A stretch of DNA of 64,000 nucleotides, taken from the NCBI GenBank assembly GCA_022842595.1, contig JALHPF010000010.1:1-64000 (forward strand), written 5' to 3'. The stretch's first letter is position 1. The number at the start of each line of letters is the position of its first letter. Positions 15,732 through 25,093 of the stretch are shown here, piece after piece. Under the pieces are notes generated by a model that saw nothing but the letters and a program-made list of their open reading frames with translations, was not told the DNA's origin and searched no databases. Position numbers and translations under genes: made by a program. This DNA comes from Rubrivivax sp. Its GTDB lineage: Bacteria > Pseudomonadota > Gammaproteobacteria > Burkholderiales > Burkholderiaceae_C.

Positions 15732-16826
15732 ATGAATCCATCAAATGCCTCCCCGGAAGCGCGTGTCGTCGCGTTCTACCTCCCGCAGTTCCACCCCATC
15801 CCGGAGAACGACGCCTGGTGGGGCAAGGGCTTTACCGAGTGGACTAACGCCGCCAAGGCAAAGCCACTGTTCAGGGACCATATCCAACCGCACGTCCCTG
15901 CCGATCTGGGCTTCTACGATCTGCGTGTGCCAGAGGTGCGCGCGGCCCAAGCCGAAATGGCACGCGCCAGCGGCATCGAGGCCTTTTGCTACTACCACTA
16001 CTGGTTCGGAGGCAAGCGCTTGCTAGAGCGGCCCTTCGAGGAAGTGCTGGCCTCTGGGCAGCCTGACTTTCCCTTTTGCCTGTGCTGGGCCAATGCCACG
16101 TGGACGGGAATCTGGCACGGCGACCCCAAGCGCATCTTGGTAGAGCAGACCTACCCAGGTGAGGACGACTTCCGCGCGCACTTCGCCTGCCTCTTGCGAG
16201 CATTCAGGGACGAGCGCTATCTGCGAGTGGACGGCAAGCCGCTGTTCATGGTCTACAAGCCGCGCGACCTACCCGACGCGCGTGGCCTAGCCGCGTTGTT
16301 TCGCAGACTTGCGAGCGAAGCCGGGGTACCAGGACTTTATCTGGTGGGTGTCTCGCACGGCGACAACTGGAGCCCTGTGGGCGATGGCTTCGACGCCACA
16401 GTGGTCCAGAACCTGCCCGGTTTGACCGGGCAAGTGCCTTGGCGCTACCCGCTGCTACGCGCCCGGGTCAGGGCGAGAGGCCACCGCCTCACGGTCTACG
16501 ACTACAAAGATATTGTGGACCGCTTCGTCCCGGACAAAACGCGAGATGTCGGCTACCTGCCCTGTCTGATCCCGAGCTGGGACAACACGCCCCGCAGCGG
16601 GATGAACGGGCTCGTCATGCAGGGTTCGACACCCGAGCTCTTCCGCCGCAGCGTGCGGCAGGCGCTGGCCAACGTGGCGGGTAAGCCGCCAGAGCACCGA
16701 CTCGTATTCCTGAAATCTTGGAACGAATGGGCCGAGGGCAACCACATGGAGCCTGACCTTCGCGACGGGCACGGCTACCTTGACGCGCTGCGGCAGGAGT
16801 TGCAGGCAACGGGAGCGGCGAAGTGA
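15732..16826 (+). CDS. WbsX-type (GH99-like) polysaccharide biosynthesis protein
   Basis: The product has 364 residues. Hallmarks of the WbsX family are visible: VVAFYLPQFHPIPENDAWWG, FTEWTNAAKA, ASGIEAFCYYHYWFGGKRLL, FPFCLCWANATWT and, near the end, FLKSWNEWAEGNHMEPD. These proteins have a TIM-barrel related to glycoside hydrolase family 99 and occur in O-antigen and rhamnan loci, where they are thought to transfer or trim sugars; the biochemistry of most is unproven. ATG 15732 follows the GT2 stop by 4 bases. The stop overlaps the next start (GTGA at 16823-16826). Confidence 0.88.
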   Translation: MNPSNASPEARVVAFYLPQFHPIPENDAWWGKGFTEWTNAAKAKPLFRDHIQPHVPADLGFYDLRVPEVRAAQAEMARASGIEAFCYYHYWFGGKRLLERPFEEVLASGQPDFPFCLCWANATWTGIWHGDPKRILVEQTYPGEDDFRAHFACLLRAFRDERYLRVDGKPLFMVYKPRDLPDARGLAALFRRLASEAGVPGLYLVGVSHGDNWSPVGDGFDATVVQNLPGLTGQVPWRYPLLRARVRARGHRLTVYDYKDIVDRFVPDKTRDVGYLPCLIPSWDNTPRSGMNGLVMQGSTPELFRRSVRQALANVAGKPPEHRLVFLKSWNEWAEGNHMEPDLRDGHGYLDALRQELQATGAAK

Positions 16827-18793
16827 GTATGGTGTTGGGCATGAACCTGGGTAAGTGGTTTGGACGCGGAATCGGCAGTGCGTTGACCATGGCAGCGCTG
16901 ATGACTGCCTGCGCGCCGAGCGAGGTCGAGATCAGCTTGTTCCAGGACGTCACGCCTGAGTCCGGGCTGAGGGCGCAGGTCGGGATGACGCACGGCGCGG
17001 CGTGGGGCGACTTCGACAGCGACGGTCGGCCAGACCTCTATGTCACCAACCACCTCAACCCCGCGGCGCTCTACCGCAACCTGGGTGGCGCGCGCTTCGA
17101 GGAAGTGACTGACCGCTATTTCCAGCCCGAGCAGCTGAAGGGCGACAAGCATGGCGCCGCCTGGGCCGACTTCGACAACGACGGCCGGCCCGACCTGGTG
17201 CAGCTGACGGGGGCCGTCCAGGGCATGGGCGCCGAACCGAAGCGGCTGTTCCACAACCTCGGCGGCCGCTTCGAGGACGTGGCCGAGGCGGCCGGCGTCA
17301 CCAACCTCGAAGGCCGCACCCGCAGCCCGCTGTGGCTGGACCTGGACAGCGACGGCAAGCTCGACCTGTTCCAGGGCGCCGAGGGGCGGCTCGACGCGAA
17401 GACCCCGCCCTTCACCTTCCTGCAGCGCGGCGACCGACGTTTCGAGGCCTTCGCCGCGGCCATGGCGCCGGCCAAGCGCGGTGCGCCGTTCTGCGTGCTG
17501 ACGACGCTGGCGGCCGACGACAAGCCCGCCGTCGTCTGCCGGCTGATGGACCCGCAGGCGGCGCTGCAGGTGTTCGACGTGTCCAGCCTGCCGGCGCGCA
17601 CGCTCGACCTGCTGCCGCAGACCGCGTTCGAAGACATCGCCCCGGCCGACTTCGACAACGACGGCCGGATGGACCTGTTCATGGTGCGCAAGCTGGCGCC
17701 GCCGGCCCTGGCGCTGGGCCGGCCGGCAGCCGACACGGTGGTCGCCAGCATCGCGCCGGGCGCGGCGCCGGCCGGGGCGCCGCTGGCGTTCAGCTTCCGC
17801 GCCAGCGCGCCGCTGAAGGCCGTGGTCGCCACCCATGGCACCGCCGTCACTGCGACGCCGCAGCACGTGTTCCTGGGCAGCCAGGGCCGGCACCCGGCCA
17901 GCCTGAGCTTCGACCTGCCGGCAGACGTGGGCGCGCTGCCCGCTGCTGCACCCGGGGCCGCGCCGGGCGTGTACATCGGCTTCAGCCCGCCCGACCGCTG
18001 GGACGTGCGGGTGGTGCCCGCCCCCGCCAAGGCAAGCCCGCCGCTGCCGAAGGAACTGCAGGTCAAGCTCAGCGCACCGGGGCCCCTGGCCGAGGTCGAG
18101 GTGACCGGCCCGTCGTCGGACGAGGCCGCGCCGGCCCGGCTCTTCATGAACCGGGGCGGCAGCTTCGTCGAAGAAGGCGAGAAACGCGGCATCAACCGGC
18201 GCGCGGTGGCAGGCATGAACGTGGTGGCGGCGGACTTCGACAACGACATGCATGTCGACCTGTTCGTGCAGGCCTCGGGCGACGTCGGGCTGCAGCACAA
18301 CCTGCTGCTGCTGAACGACGGCAGCGGCAGCTTCCGCGTGGTGAAGGACGCCGGTGGCGCCACCGGGGGCGGCGGCGGGGTGGGCGACTCGGTGACCACG
18401 GCCGACGTCGACGGCGACGGCTTCATCGACCTCTTCACCAGCAGCGGCGGCAGCATGGGGCGCAGCCTGGGGCTGCCTTCGGACGCGGGCCACTACCGGC
18501 TTTACCGCAACCGGGGCAACGGCAACCACTGGGTCGCCATCGACCTGGAAGGCACACGCTCGAACCGCGACGGCATCGGCGCCGTGGTGCGCCTGACCGC
18601 CGGCGGCGTGACGCAGATGCGCGTGCAAGGCGGCGGCATGCACCACCGCAGCCAGGACCACGCCCGGCTGCACTTCGGGCTGGCCAAGAACACCCGCATC
18701 GACAAGATCAGCGTGCGCTGGCCCAGTGGGCAGGTGCAGGAAGTCACCGGGCCGGCGGTCGATCAGGTGCTGCGCATCCAGGAACCCCGCTGA
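16823..18793 (+). CDS. FG-GAP/VCBS repeat lipoprotein with C-terminal ASPIC/UnbV domain
   Basis: The product has 656 residues. The N-terminus is a lipoprotein-type signal ending at Cys in ALMTACAPS, so it is probably anchored in a membrane outside the cytoplasm. Six calcium-loop repeats of type D-x-D-x-D-G-x-x-D-L are seen (DFDSDGRPDL about 63, DFDNDGRPDL about 115, DLDSDGKLDLF about 172, DFDNDGRMDLF about 275, DFDNDMHVDLF about 470, DVDGDGFIDLF about 528). The last about 80 residues (GNHWVAIDLEGTRSNRDGIG, then ISVRWPSGQVQEV) form an ASPIC/UnbV domain. It is probably a beta-propeller binding a surface glycan. The start may be GTG 16823, ATG 16829 or ATG 16841. A secreted protein inside a run of cytoplasmic glycosyltransferase genes is unusual. 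Confidence 0.85.
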   Translation: MSMVLGMNLGKWFGRGIGSALTMAALMTACAPSEVEISLFQDVTPESGLRAQVGMTHGAAWGDFDSDGRPDLYVTNHLNPAALYRNLGGARFEEVTDRYFQPEQLKGDKHGAAWADFDNDGRPDLVQLTGAVQGMGAEPKRLFHNLGGRFEDVAEAAGVTNLEGRTRSPLWLDLDSDGKLDLFQGAEGRLDAKTPPFTFLQRGDRRFEAFAAAMAPAKRGAPFCVLTTLAADDKPAVVCRLMDPQAALQVFDVSSLPARTLDLLPQTAFEDIAPADFDNDGRMDLFMVRKLAPPALALGRPAADTVVASIAPGAAPAGAPLAFSFRASAPLKAVVATHGTAVTATPQHVFLGSQGRHPASLSFDLPADVGALPAAAPGAAPGVYIGFSPPDRWDVRVVPAPAKASPPLPKELQVKLSAPGPLAEVEVTGPSSDEAAPARLFMNRGGSFVEEGEKRGINRRAVAGMNVVAADFDNDMHVDLFVQASGDVGLQHNLLLLNDGSGSFRVVKDAGGATGGGGGVGDSVTTADVDGDGFIDLFTSSGGSMGRSLGLPSDAGHYRLYRNRGNGNHWVAIDLEGTRSNRDGIGAVVRLTAGGVTQMRVQGGGMHHRSQDHARLHFGLAKNTRIDKISVRWPSGQVQEVTGPAVDQVLRIQEPR

Positions 18794-18917
18794 CGGCCGT
18801 CTGCCGGGCAAGGCCTGCCAGGCGGCGCGCGATCATTTCCAAGGCCAGCGTGCAAAAGGTCCGCCAGCCCCGCAGCAGCCGGCCTGCGAACGTCGCGGAC
18901 AATCGCCGGACCTTGGG

Positions 18918-19850
18918 ATGGACATGCTGACGATGCTTTTTTCGCGCAAGAAGAAACCCAGCCACACGCGGGCCATGGACTGGTTCAAGGCCCACCTGGT
19001 GCCGGGCCAGGGCATCATCGTCCACACCCGCCAGCCCGTGCCCTACCCCGAGGTCACGGGCTACTGGATCCCCACGCTCTACGCCTGGGGCGAGCCCGAA
19101 CTGGCCCGCAGCTGCACGCGCTGGCTGATGTCGGTGCAGCTGCCCGACGGCGCCTTCCCGGCGCCCGACGGCGTGCCCTACACCTTCGACACCGGGCAGA
19201 TCATGCGCGGCCTGTGCGCAGCGCTGAACGATGTGGAAGGCGCCGAAGCCTCGCTGCGCCGCGCCTGCGACTGGACGCTGACGCAGGTGCAGGCCGACGG
19301 CCGGCTGGCCACGCCGTCGACCGAGCAGTGGACCGACATCGCCAGCGACCTGATCCACACCTACGTGCTGCCGCCGCTGGCCCAGGCCGGCCGGCTGCTG
19401 GGCGTGAAAGCCTATGAAGATGCCGTCGCCAAGGTGCTGGCCTACTACAAGCAGCAGCCCGGGCTGGTGCCGTTCAACCGCCTGTCGCACTTCCACGCCT
19501 ATGCGATGGAGGCGCTGGTCGAACTGGGTGAATTCGACCTGGCGCGCCAGGGCATGGCCGACGTGGCGAAGGTGCAGCGCGCCGACGGCAGCATTCCCGC
19601 CTATCCGGACGTGGGCTGGGTGTGTTCCACCGGCATGGCGCAGTACGCCATCGTCTGGTACGCACTGGGCGAGAAGGCGCGCGCCGACAAGGCGCTGGCC
19701 TACCTGGAAAAGATCCAGAACCCCAGCGGGGGTTGGTTTGGAAGCTACGGCGAAGGCGCGAAGTACATCCCGGGCGGCGAGATCAGCTGGGGCCCGAAGT
19801 ACTTCCTCGACGCCTGGAAACTGAAGCTGCAGTCAGAAGGGAAGGCTTGA
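18918..19850 (+). CDS. VpsJ-like alpha/alpha-toroid protein of polysaccharide loci (copy 1)
   Basis: This 310-residue soluble protein is built of repeated helical pairs, like prenyltransferase/squalene-oxidase-type or six-hairpin toroids. Motifs include EVTGYWIPTLYAWG, VQLPDGAFPAPDG, FDTGQIMRGLCAAL and, near the end, PSGGWFGSYGEGAKY. It is clearly paralogous to the protein at 35665-36897, which shares TGY, QLPDGAFP and TGQIM-x-G in the same order. Similar proteins are called VpsJ in biofilm loci; the activity is unproven (possibly a glycan lyase or epimerase). The start is ATG 18918 or 18924. The wecB start follows the stop after one base. A region of 124 bases upstream shows no gene. Confidence 0.75.
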   Translation: MDMLTMLFSRKKKPSHTRAMDWFKAHLVPGQGIIVHTRQPVPYPEVTGYWIPTLYAWGEPELARSCTRWLMSVQLPDGAFPAPDGVPYTFDTGQIMRGLCAALNDVEGAEASLRRACDWTLTQVQADGRLATPSTEQWTDIASDLIHTYVLPPLAQAGRLLGVKAYEDAVAKVLAYYKQQPGLVPFNRLSHFHAYAMEALVELGEFDLARQGMADVAKVQRADGSIPAYPDVGWVCSTGMAQYAIVWYALGEKARADKALAYLEKIQNPSGGWFGSYGEGAKYIPGGEISWGPKYFLDAWKLKLQSEGKA

Positions 19851-19851
19851 G

Positions 19852-20976
19852 ATGCTGAAGGTCCTGACCGTCTTCGGCACCCGCCCCGAGGCCATCAAGA
19901 TGGCCCCGTTGATCGCCGAGCTGGAACGCCACCCCGGCCGCATCGCCAACCAGAACTGCCTGACCGGGCAGCACAAGGAGATGGTGGCCTCGCTGGTGGA
20001 CCTGTTCGGCATCCGCGTCGACCATGACCTGGCGCTGATGCGCGAGAACCAGACGCTGGAGCACATCACCGTGGCGGTGCTGCAGGCGGTGGGGCGCATC
20101 CTGCGCGAGCAGCCCTTCGACCTGGTGCTGGTGCAGGGCGACACCACCACGTCGATGGCGGCGGCGCTGGCCGCCTTCTACGCCGGCGTGAAGGTGGGCC
20201 ATGTCGAGGCCGGCCTGCGCACCTTCGACAAGGCCCAGCCCTACCCCGAGGAAAGCAACCGCAAGATCATCGACGCGGTGGCCGACCTGTTCTTCGCGCA
20301 CACCGACCTGGCGCGCCAGCACTTGCTGAACGAAGGCATCGCCGCGAGCGCCATCACGATGACCGGCAACACGGTGATCGACGCGCTGCTGGACGTGGCG
20401 GCGCGGCCCTATAGCTTCGAGGGCACGCCGCTGGCCGACCTGCCTTTCGGCAGCCGCAAGATCGTGCTTGTCACTGCCCACCGGCGCGAGAGCTTCGGCG
20501 GGCCCTTCGAGTCGATGTGCCAGGGCCTGCGCGAGCTGGCGCTGAAGTATCGCGACGAGATCGTCATGGTCTACCCGGTGCACCGCAACCCGAACGTGCG
20601 CGCGGTGGTCGAACGCGTGCTGGCCGGCATGCCGAACGTGCGCCTGATCGACCCGCTGGACTACATGCCGCTGGTGCACCTGATGAAGCGCTGCCACCTG
20701 GTGCTGACCGATTCCGGCGGCCTGCAGGAAGAGGCGCCGAGCCTGGGCAAGCCGGTGCTGGTGATGCGCAAGACCACCGAACGCCAGGAAGGCGTGGCCG
20801 CCGGCACCGTGAAGCTGGTGGGCACCGATGCCGCCGACATCGTGCGCGAGGCGTCGAAGCTGCTGGACGACCCGGCCGCCTACGCGGCCATGGCCAACTG
20901 CATCAACCCGTATGGCGACGGGACGGCCAGCGTGAAGACGGTGCAACGTATCCTGCACGAATTCGAGCAGGCCTGA
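19852..20976 (+). CDS. wecB: UDP-N-acetylglucosamine 2-epimerase, non-hydrolysing (copy 1)
   Basis: The 374-residue product has the standard family length. Motifs are VFGTRPEAIKMAPLIAEL at the N-terminus, VQGDTTTSMAAALAAFY, VGHVEAGLRTFDKAQPYPEE and TDSGGLQEEAPSLGKPVL-M. It interconverts UDP-GlcNAc and UDP-ManNAc. It is the more E. coli-WecB-like of the two copies in the window (the other, 55109-56257, belongs to the XrtA operon). ATG is one base after the previous stop. It supplies an amino sugar for the plus-strand glycan or duplicates the supply for the XrtA polysaccharide. Confidence 0.93.
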   Translation: MLKVLTVFGTRPEAIKMAPLIAELERHPGRIANQNCLTGQHKEMVASLVDLFGIRVDHDLALMRENQTLEHITVAVLQAVGRILREQPFDLVLVQGDTTTSMAAALAAFYAGVKVGHVEAGLRTFDKAQPYPEESNRKIIDAVADLFFAHTDLARQHLLNEGIAASAITMTGNTVIDALLDVAARPYSFEGTPLADLPFGSRKIVLVTAHRRESFGGPFESMCQGLRELALKYRDEIVMVYPVHRNPNVRAVVERVLAGMPNVRLIDPLDYMPLVHLMKRCHLVLTDSGGLQEEAPSLGKPVLVMRKTTERQEGVAAGTVKLVGTDAADIVREASKLLDDPAAYAAMANCINPYGDGTASVKTVQRILHEFEQA

Positions 20977-20999
20977 GCCCGCTGCCACCGCGACAGACC

Positions 21000-21974
21000 A
21001 TGGAAAAGCAAGCGCACCAGCAGGCCTACGACACCAGGTACGACGGCGACTACATGGACGCCGACGCCTATTCCACCTGGGTCCACGAAGGTCTTGCCGC
21101 GCGCCGTGTTCGCGAGACACTGGAGCAGGTGCCACTGCAGCCGCTGAAGGTTCTTGACTACGGCTGCGGACAGGGCAAGTGGTCGTCGCTGTTGCGAAGC
21201 GTTTTCCCGGCCGCAGAGATTCACGGCATCGACATTTCCAGCGTGGCGGTCGAGAAAGCTGCGCGCAAGCACCCTGACTGCCACTTCAGCGCCTTCGACG
21301 GGGAGCTCTCGCCATTCGCAGACGCCAGCTTCGACCTGGTGTTCTCGTTCCATGTGCTGGAGCATGTGCTCGACGTCGAGACATCCGTCCGCGACATCGC
21401 CAGGCTGATCGTGCCGGGCGGCTTTGCCTGCATCATCTTCCCTTGTGGCAACCGCGGCTCTTTCGAGGACCGTCTCGTCAGCCTGATGAAGAACGGGCGC
21501 GAGCCATCCCCGACGGGCGAGACCATCTTCTTCTTCGAGAAGAACGAGGGGCATCTGCGCCGGATGGAGAGCGAGAAGACGATCGCCATGTTCGCCAGCC
21601 AGGGGCTCGCGCTCGAGCGCGAGCTCTACTCCGGACAGTACTTCGCTGCGCTCGACTGGCTGGTACGCGGCACCGGCCCTCACTACATCAACGGCCTGTT
21701 CAGCAGCGCGCTGCCGCGAAATCGATGGGCTGCGGTCCGGCTGAAGCTGATGCACCGTGGCCTGCTGGGCCTGTACCGCTTCATCGGCTTCAAGGACATC
21801 GACCTCGGCCGGAAGCGATCACCTCTCAAGCATCAAGCTGCCCGATTCGTGCGAGCCGCGGCGGCATCCGTGGATCAGGGGCTGATGCGGCTGGCACGCT
21901 GGGAGTGGCGCCATCGCCGGAACAACCGCGCCGGGTCTGTCCAATATCTGGTCATGCGCAAGCTCGACCGATGA
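21000..21974 (+). CDS. Class I SAM-dependent methyltransferase
   Basis: The product has 324 residues. Motif I is VLDYGCGQGKWSSLL (about residues 49-63), then IHGIDISSVAVEKA for the ribose-binding acid, SFDLVFSFHVLEHVLD (motif IV) and LIVPGGFACIIFPCGN. The C-terminal third is basic and Trp/Arg-rich (ARWEWRHRRNNR), perhaps membrane- or glycan-associated. ATG 21000 lies 23 bases after wecB. The stop overlaps the acyltransferase start (ATGA). It likely O-methylates a sugar of the glycan; the target is unknown. Confidence 0.83.
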   Translation: MEKQAHQQAYDTRYDGDYMDADAYSTWVHEGLAARRVRETLEQVPLQPLKVLDYGCGQGKWSSLLRSVFPAAEIHGIDISSVAVEKAARKHPDCHFSAFDGELSPFADASFDLVFSFHVLEHVLDVETSVRDIARLIVPGGFACIIFPCGNRGSFEDRLVSLMKNGREPSPTGETIFFFEKNEGHLRRMESEKTIAMFASQGLALERELYSGQYFAALDWLVRGTGPHYINGLFSSALPRNRWAAVRLKLMHRGLLGLYRFIGFKDIDLGRKRSPLKHQAARFVRAAAASVDQGLMRLARWEWRHRRNNRAGSVQYLVMRKLDR

Positions 21975-23083
21975 GCGTTGCGCCAAGTACACCCCGGCCA
22001 GCGCCCGCGGGGGCCGCGCCGGGCTACATGGTGCAACTGGACGGCATCCGGGCCTTCGCGGTGGGCGCTGTCATCCTGGAGCACTGGTCTGGCGGCATGC
22101 CGCGCGTCATTCGCGAAGCCGTCGCACGGCTCGACCTGGGCGGCTGGGGCGTAGAGTGCTTCTTTGTCCTGAGCGGCTTCCTGATCACGCTGATCCTGTT
22201 GCATGCCCGCGATACGCAGCCTTCCTTCCGCACGGCCATTGGCCACTTCTACGGCCGACGGGCACTGCGCATCTTTCCGGCCTATTACCTGGTCCTGGCC
22301 GTCGTTGCCTTGACCTCGCCCACCATGCGCGAGGTTGGCTGGTGGCATGTGTTCTACCTGGGCAACCTGTATCCGTTGGCGCACGACGGCTTCACCCCTT
22401 CCGGCGGACACTTCTGGAGCCTCGCGGTCGAGGAGCAGTTCTACCTTTTTTGGCCCTTGGTGGTGCTGCTGGCGCCGGCCCGTCGGCTGGCGGTGCTGGC
22501 GCTGCTGCTGTGTGCCCTGGCCCCGCTGTCGCGCTACGTGTTGTGGCAGCTGATGGACGGTGTGCACCTGTCGATGTGGACCTTCCCGACCACGGCGCTG
22601 GACCTGCTGGCCTATGGCGCCTTCCTGGCCACCATCAAGCACCAGCGGCAGTTGCAGGCTGGCGACCGCTTCGCGCGCGGGGTGGTCTGGGCCGGATGGC
22701 TGGCCGTACCGCTGTATCTGGCGGCCTTTGCGCTATGGCGCGACACGGGTGAGTTCGTGGTGTTCGGGCGCAGCCTGGCCGCCCTGGCCTTCGGTGCCCT
22801 GGTGCTGCGGGCGTCTTTCGGTTTCAGCGGCGCGGGCGGCCGAATTCTGGACAACCCAGCGGTCGTCTGGGTCGGCATGGTGAGCTATGGGCTCTATCTG
22901 CTCCATCCCTTCATTCCCGATCTGTATCTGGCCCTGCTGGCAGCGCTTGATCTGTCGCCGGCGGTCTGGGGTGTCTATTACATTCGCATGCCGTTGCTGA
23001 CCCTGCTGCTGCTGGTCATCGCATCGGCATCGTTCTACCTGTGGGAGCGGCCGATTCGCAGTTATCGCCGCCTGATGACATGA
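21971..23083 (+). CDS. Acyltransferase-3 family (OafA-like) membrane O-acyltransferase
   Basis: The 370-residue polytopic membrane protein has about ten hydrophobic segments. The family signature QLDGIRAFAVGAVILEHW (about residues 20-37) holds the conserved R-x(n)-H; WGVECFFVLSGFLITLILL, FWSLAVEEQFYLFWPLVVLL (with the conserved E-E-Q) and VSYGLYLLHPF follow. Such enzymes acetylate or acylate sugars on lipid-linked or exported glycans. No C-terminal SGNH domain is present. Four-base overlaps with both neighbours suggest coupled translation. Confidence 0.9.
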   Translation: MSVAPSTPRPAPAGAAPGYMVQLDGIRAFAVGAVILEHWSGGMPRVIREAVARLDLGGWGVECFFVLSGFLITLILLHARDTQPSFRTAIGHFYGRRALRIFPAYYLVLAVVALTSPTMREVGWWHVFYLGNLYPLAHDGFTPSGGHFWSLAVEEQFYLFWPLVVLLAPARRLAVLALLLCALAPLSRYVLWQLMDGVHLSMWTFPTTALDLLAYGAFLATIKHQRQLQAGDRFARGVVWAGWLAVPLYLAAFALWRDTGEFVVFGRSLAALAFGALVLRASFGFSGAGGRILDNPAVVWVGMVSYGLYLLHPFIPDLYLALLAALDLSPAVWGVYYIRMPLLTLLLLVIASASFYLWERPIRSYRRLMT

Positions 23084-24102
23084 GCGCCGCCCCGTCTGCC
23101 GAAATACGACGCCCTCAGAGTCCTGACTCGCCGCTGGTCAGCATCGTGCTGCCCACGCACAAGCGGGCGGCGCTGCTGCCGGGGGCGATCCGCAGCGTGC
23201 TGGCGCAGACCTACACGAACTGGGAACTGATCGTCGTCGACGACAACTCGCCCGACGACACGCCGGCCGTGGTCGCGACGTTCACCGACCCGCGCATCCG
23301 CTACGTGCGCAACGACCCCAACCTGAAGCTGCCGCGCGCGCTGAACCGCGGCTTTGCGCTCGCACGCGGCGAGTTCCTCACCTGGACCTCTGACGACAAT
23401 TTCTTCGGTGATCGGGCGATCGAGAAGATGGTCGAACGGCTGCAACGCGGCGACGGCGACCTGGTCTATGCCGACTACTGGCTGTTCTCGGAAGAAGACG
23501 CCCAGGGCCGGCCGCTCGACCCCCAGCACGACCGGCTGTCGCCGACGGTGCAGCTGGCAAAGGGCAACCACATCGGCGCGTGCTTTCTGTACACGCGCCA
23601 GGTGTATGAAGCCGTGGGCGACTACGACCCTGAGCTGTTCCTGGTCGAGGACTACGACTACTTCATCCGCGTTGCCCGGCAGTTCAGGCTGGTGCACATC
23701 GCCGAGCCGCTGTACTACTTCCGCCGTGACGACGCCACGCTGTATCTGTCGCGCTTCGCGGAAGTGAAGGCCTCGGACCTGCTCGTGCGCTACAAGAATT
23801 CGCTGCTCGACGAGGACGGCGTGCTCGACGGCCTGGTCGGCCTGCTGATGCGCCATGCCGACGACCTGAAGAGCCCGCTGCTGCGCTGGACCCGGCAGGC
23901 CGCGCGCGCCAGCGGATCCTGGCGCGTGGGCCAGTGGCAGCAGCGCCTGATGCAGGGCCGGCTGCAACGCGAACTGCGCGCGCCGCTGCGTGCCATCCTG
24001 CAGGCCTACCGCGCCGGCCACAGCAGTTTCGGCGCCGCGCGCGACGCGCTGCGCCACCTGACCGCCGAAGTCGGCGTGCTGAAGTACACCCCACCGACAT
24101 GA
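23080..24102 (+). CDS. GT2 glycosyltransferase
   Basis: This 340-residue GT-A enzyme has VSIVLPTHKRAALLPGAIRS at the N-terminus, LIVVDDNSPDDT for nucleotide binding, LTWTSDDNFFGDRAI with a DD in place of DxD (about residue 103), and FLVEDYDYFIRVARQF with the acidic catalytic region. The C-terminal about 90 residues are helical and basic. The start overlaps the acyltransferase stop. The sulfotransferase follows after 22 bases. Confidence 0.88.
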   Translation: MSAAPSAEIRRPQSPDSPLVSIVLPTHKRAALLPGAIRSVLAQTYTNWELIVVDDNSPDDTPAVVATFTDPRIRYVRNDPNLKLPRALNRGFALARGEFLTWTSDDNFFGDRAIEKMVERLQRGDGDLVYADYWLFSEEDAQGRPLDPQHDRLSPTVQLAKGNHIGACFLYTRQVYEAVGDYDPELFLVEDYDYFIRVARQFRLVHIAEPLYYFRRDDATLYLSRFAEVKASDLLVRYKNSLLDEDGVLDGLVGLLMRHADDLKSPLLRWTRQAARASGSWRVGQWQQRLMQGRLQRELRAPLRAILQAYRAGHSSFGAARDALRHLTAEVGVLKYTPPT

Positions 24103-24124
24103 ACACCCGCCCCCGAAAGCCCCG

Positions 24125-25048
24125 ATGCTGCGCGCACTGAGTGACGCCTTCCGCGGCCCGGCCCAGGCCCGCGCCGCGCACCGCCAGGCGCTGCGCCTGG
24201 AGCCCGGTGTCGAAGCCGGCGTGCGCCAGTTGCAGGCGCTGTGCCCGGCCGACCCGACGGGCGACGAAGCCGCGCCGATCTTCCTGCTGTCGGCCGGCTG
24301 GCGCTCGGGCTCGACCATGCTGCAGCGGCTGCTGATGTCCGACCCGCGCGTGCTGATCTGGGGCGAGCCCTACGACGAGTGCGGCCTGGTGCAGGCGCTG
24401 GCGGACAGCATGCGCGCCTTCCGCCCCGGCTGGCCGCCGCAGGACTACTTCCACGACGGCACGCCACCGCAGCAGCTGACGGGCGAGTGGATCGCCAACC
24501 TGTTCCCGTCGCTGGCCGACTGGCGCGCCGGCCAGCGTGCGCTGTTCGACACGATGTTCGACCTGCCGGCGCGCCGCGCCGGCTGTGTGCGCTGGGGCAT
24601 CAAGGAGGTGCGGCTGACGGCGGCGCACTGCCACTACCTGCGCTGGCTGTACCCGAACGCGCGCTTCGTGCTGCTCGTGCGCCACCCGCTGGAGGCCTAT
24701 CGCTCGTACAGCCGCTATGGGCGCAGCTGGTACGACACCTTTCCGGACCGACCGGTCTTCACGCCCACCCAGTTCGGTGCGCACTGGCGGCTGCTGGCCG
24801 AGGGTTTCGTGCGCGAAGCGTCTGCGCTGGGCGCGCTGCTGGTCAAGTATGAAGACGTGGTGGCAGGCCGCTTCGACCTCGATGAACTGGACCGCTACCT
24901 GGGCATCTGCGTCGACCGCAAGGTGATGTCGCGCAAGGTCGGCAGCTCCGAGCGGGGTGGCGAGATGGCGCATGTCAACGCGCTGGAACGCTGGTTGCTG
25001 CAGCGGGCCACGGCGCAGACGGCGGCAACGCTCGGCTACCCCTGGTGA
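24125..25048 (+). CDS. Sulfotransferase family protein (1)
   Basis: The product has 307 residues. The 5'-phosphosulfate loop SAGWRSGSTMLQRLL (about residues 56-70) and the 3'-phosphate-binding stretch LLVRHPLEAYRSYSRYG (about 183-199, with Arg and Ser) identify the PAPS-dependent sulfotransferase fold. The C-terminal WLLQRATAQTAATLGYPW matches the usual terminal helix of the family. It would move sulfate from PAPS to a sugar hydroxyl. ATG 24125 is used. Together with the second sulfotransferase (28836-29732) this suggests a sulfated glycan. The 45 bases before the next gene hold nothing visible. Confidence 0.82.
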   Translation: MLRALSDAFRGPAQARAAHRQALRLEPGVEAGVRQLQALCPADPTGDEAAPIFLLSAGWRSGSTMLQRLLMSDPRVLIWGEPYDECGLVQALADSMRAFRPGWPPQDYFHDGTPPQQLTGEWIANLFPSLADWRAGQRALFDTMFDLPARRAGCVRWGIKEVRLTAAHCHYLRWLYPNARFVLLVRHPLEAYRSYSRYGRSWYDTFPDRPVFTPTQFGAHWRLLAEGFVREASALGALLVKYEDVVAGRFDLDELDRYLGICVDRKVMSRKVGSSERGGEMAHVNALERWLLQRATAQTAATLGYPW

Positions 25049-25093
25049 ACGCAGTTCGCCTGTAACGAGACCCGCCCAGTTCGACCCTGCACC

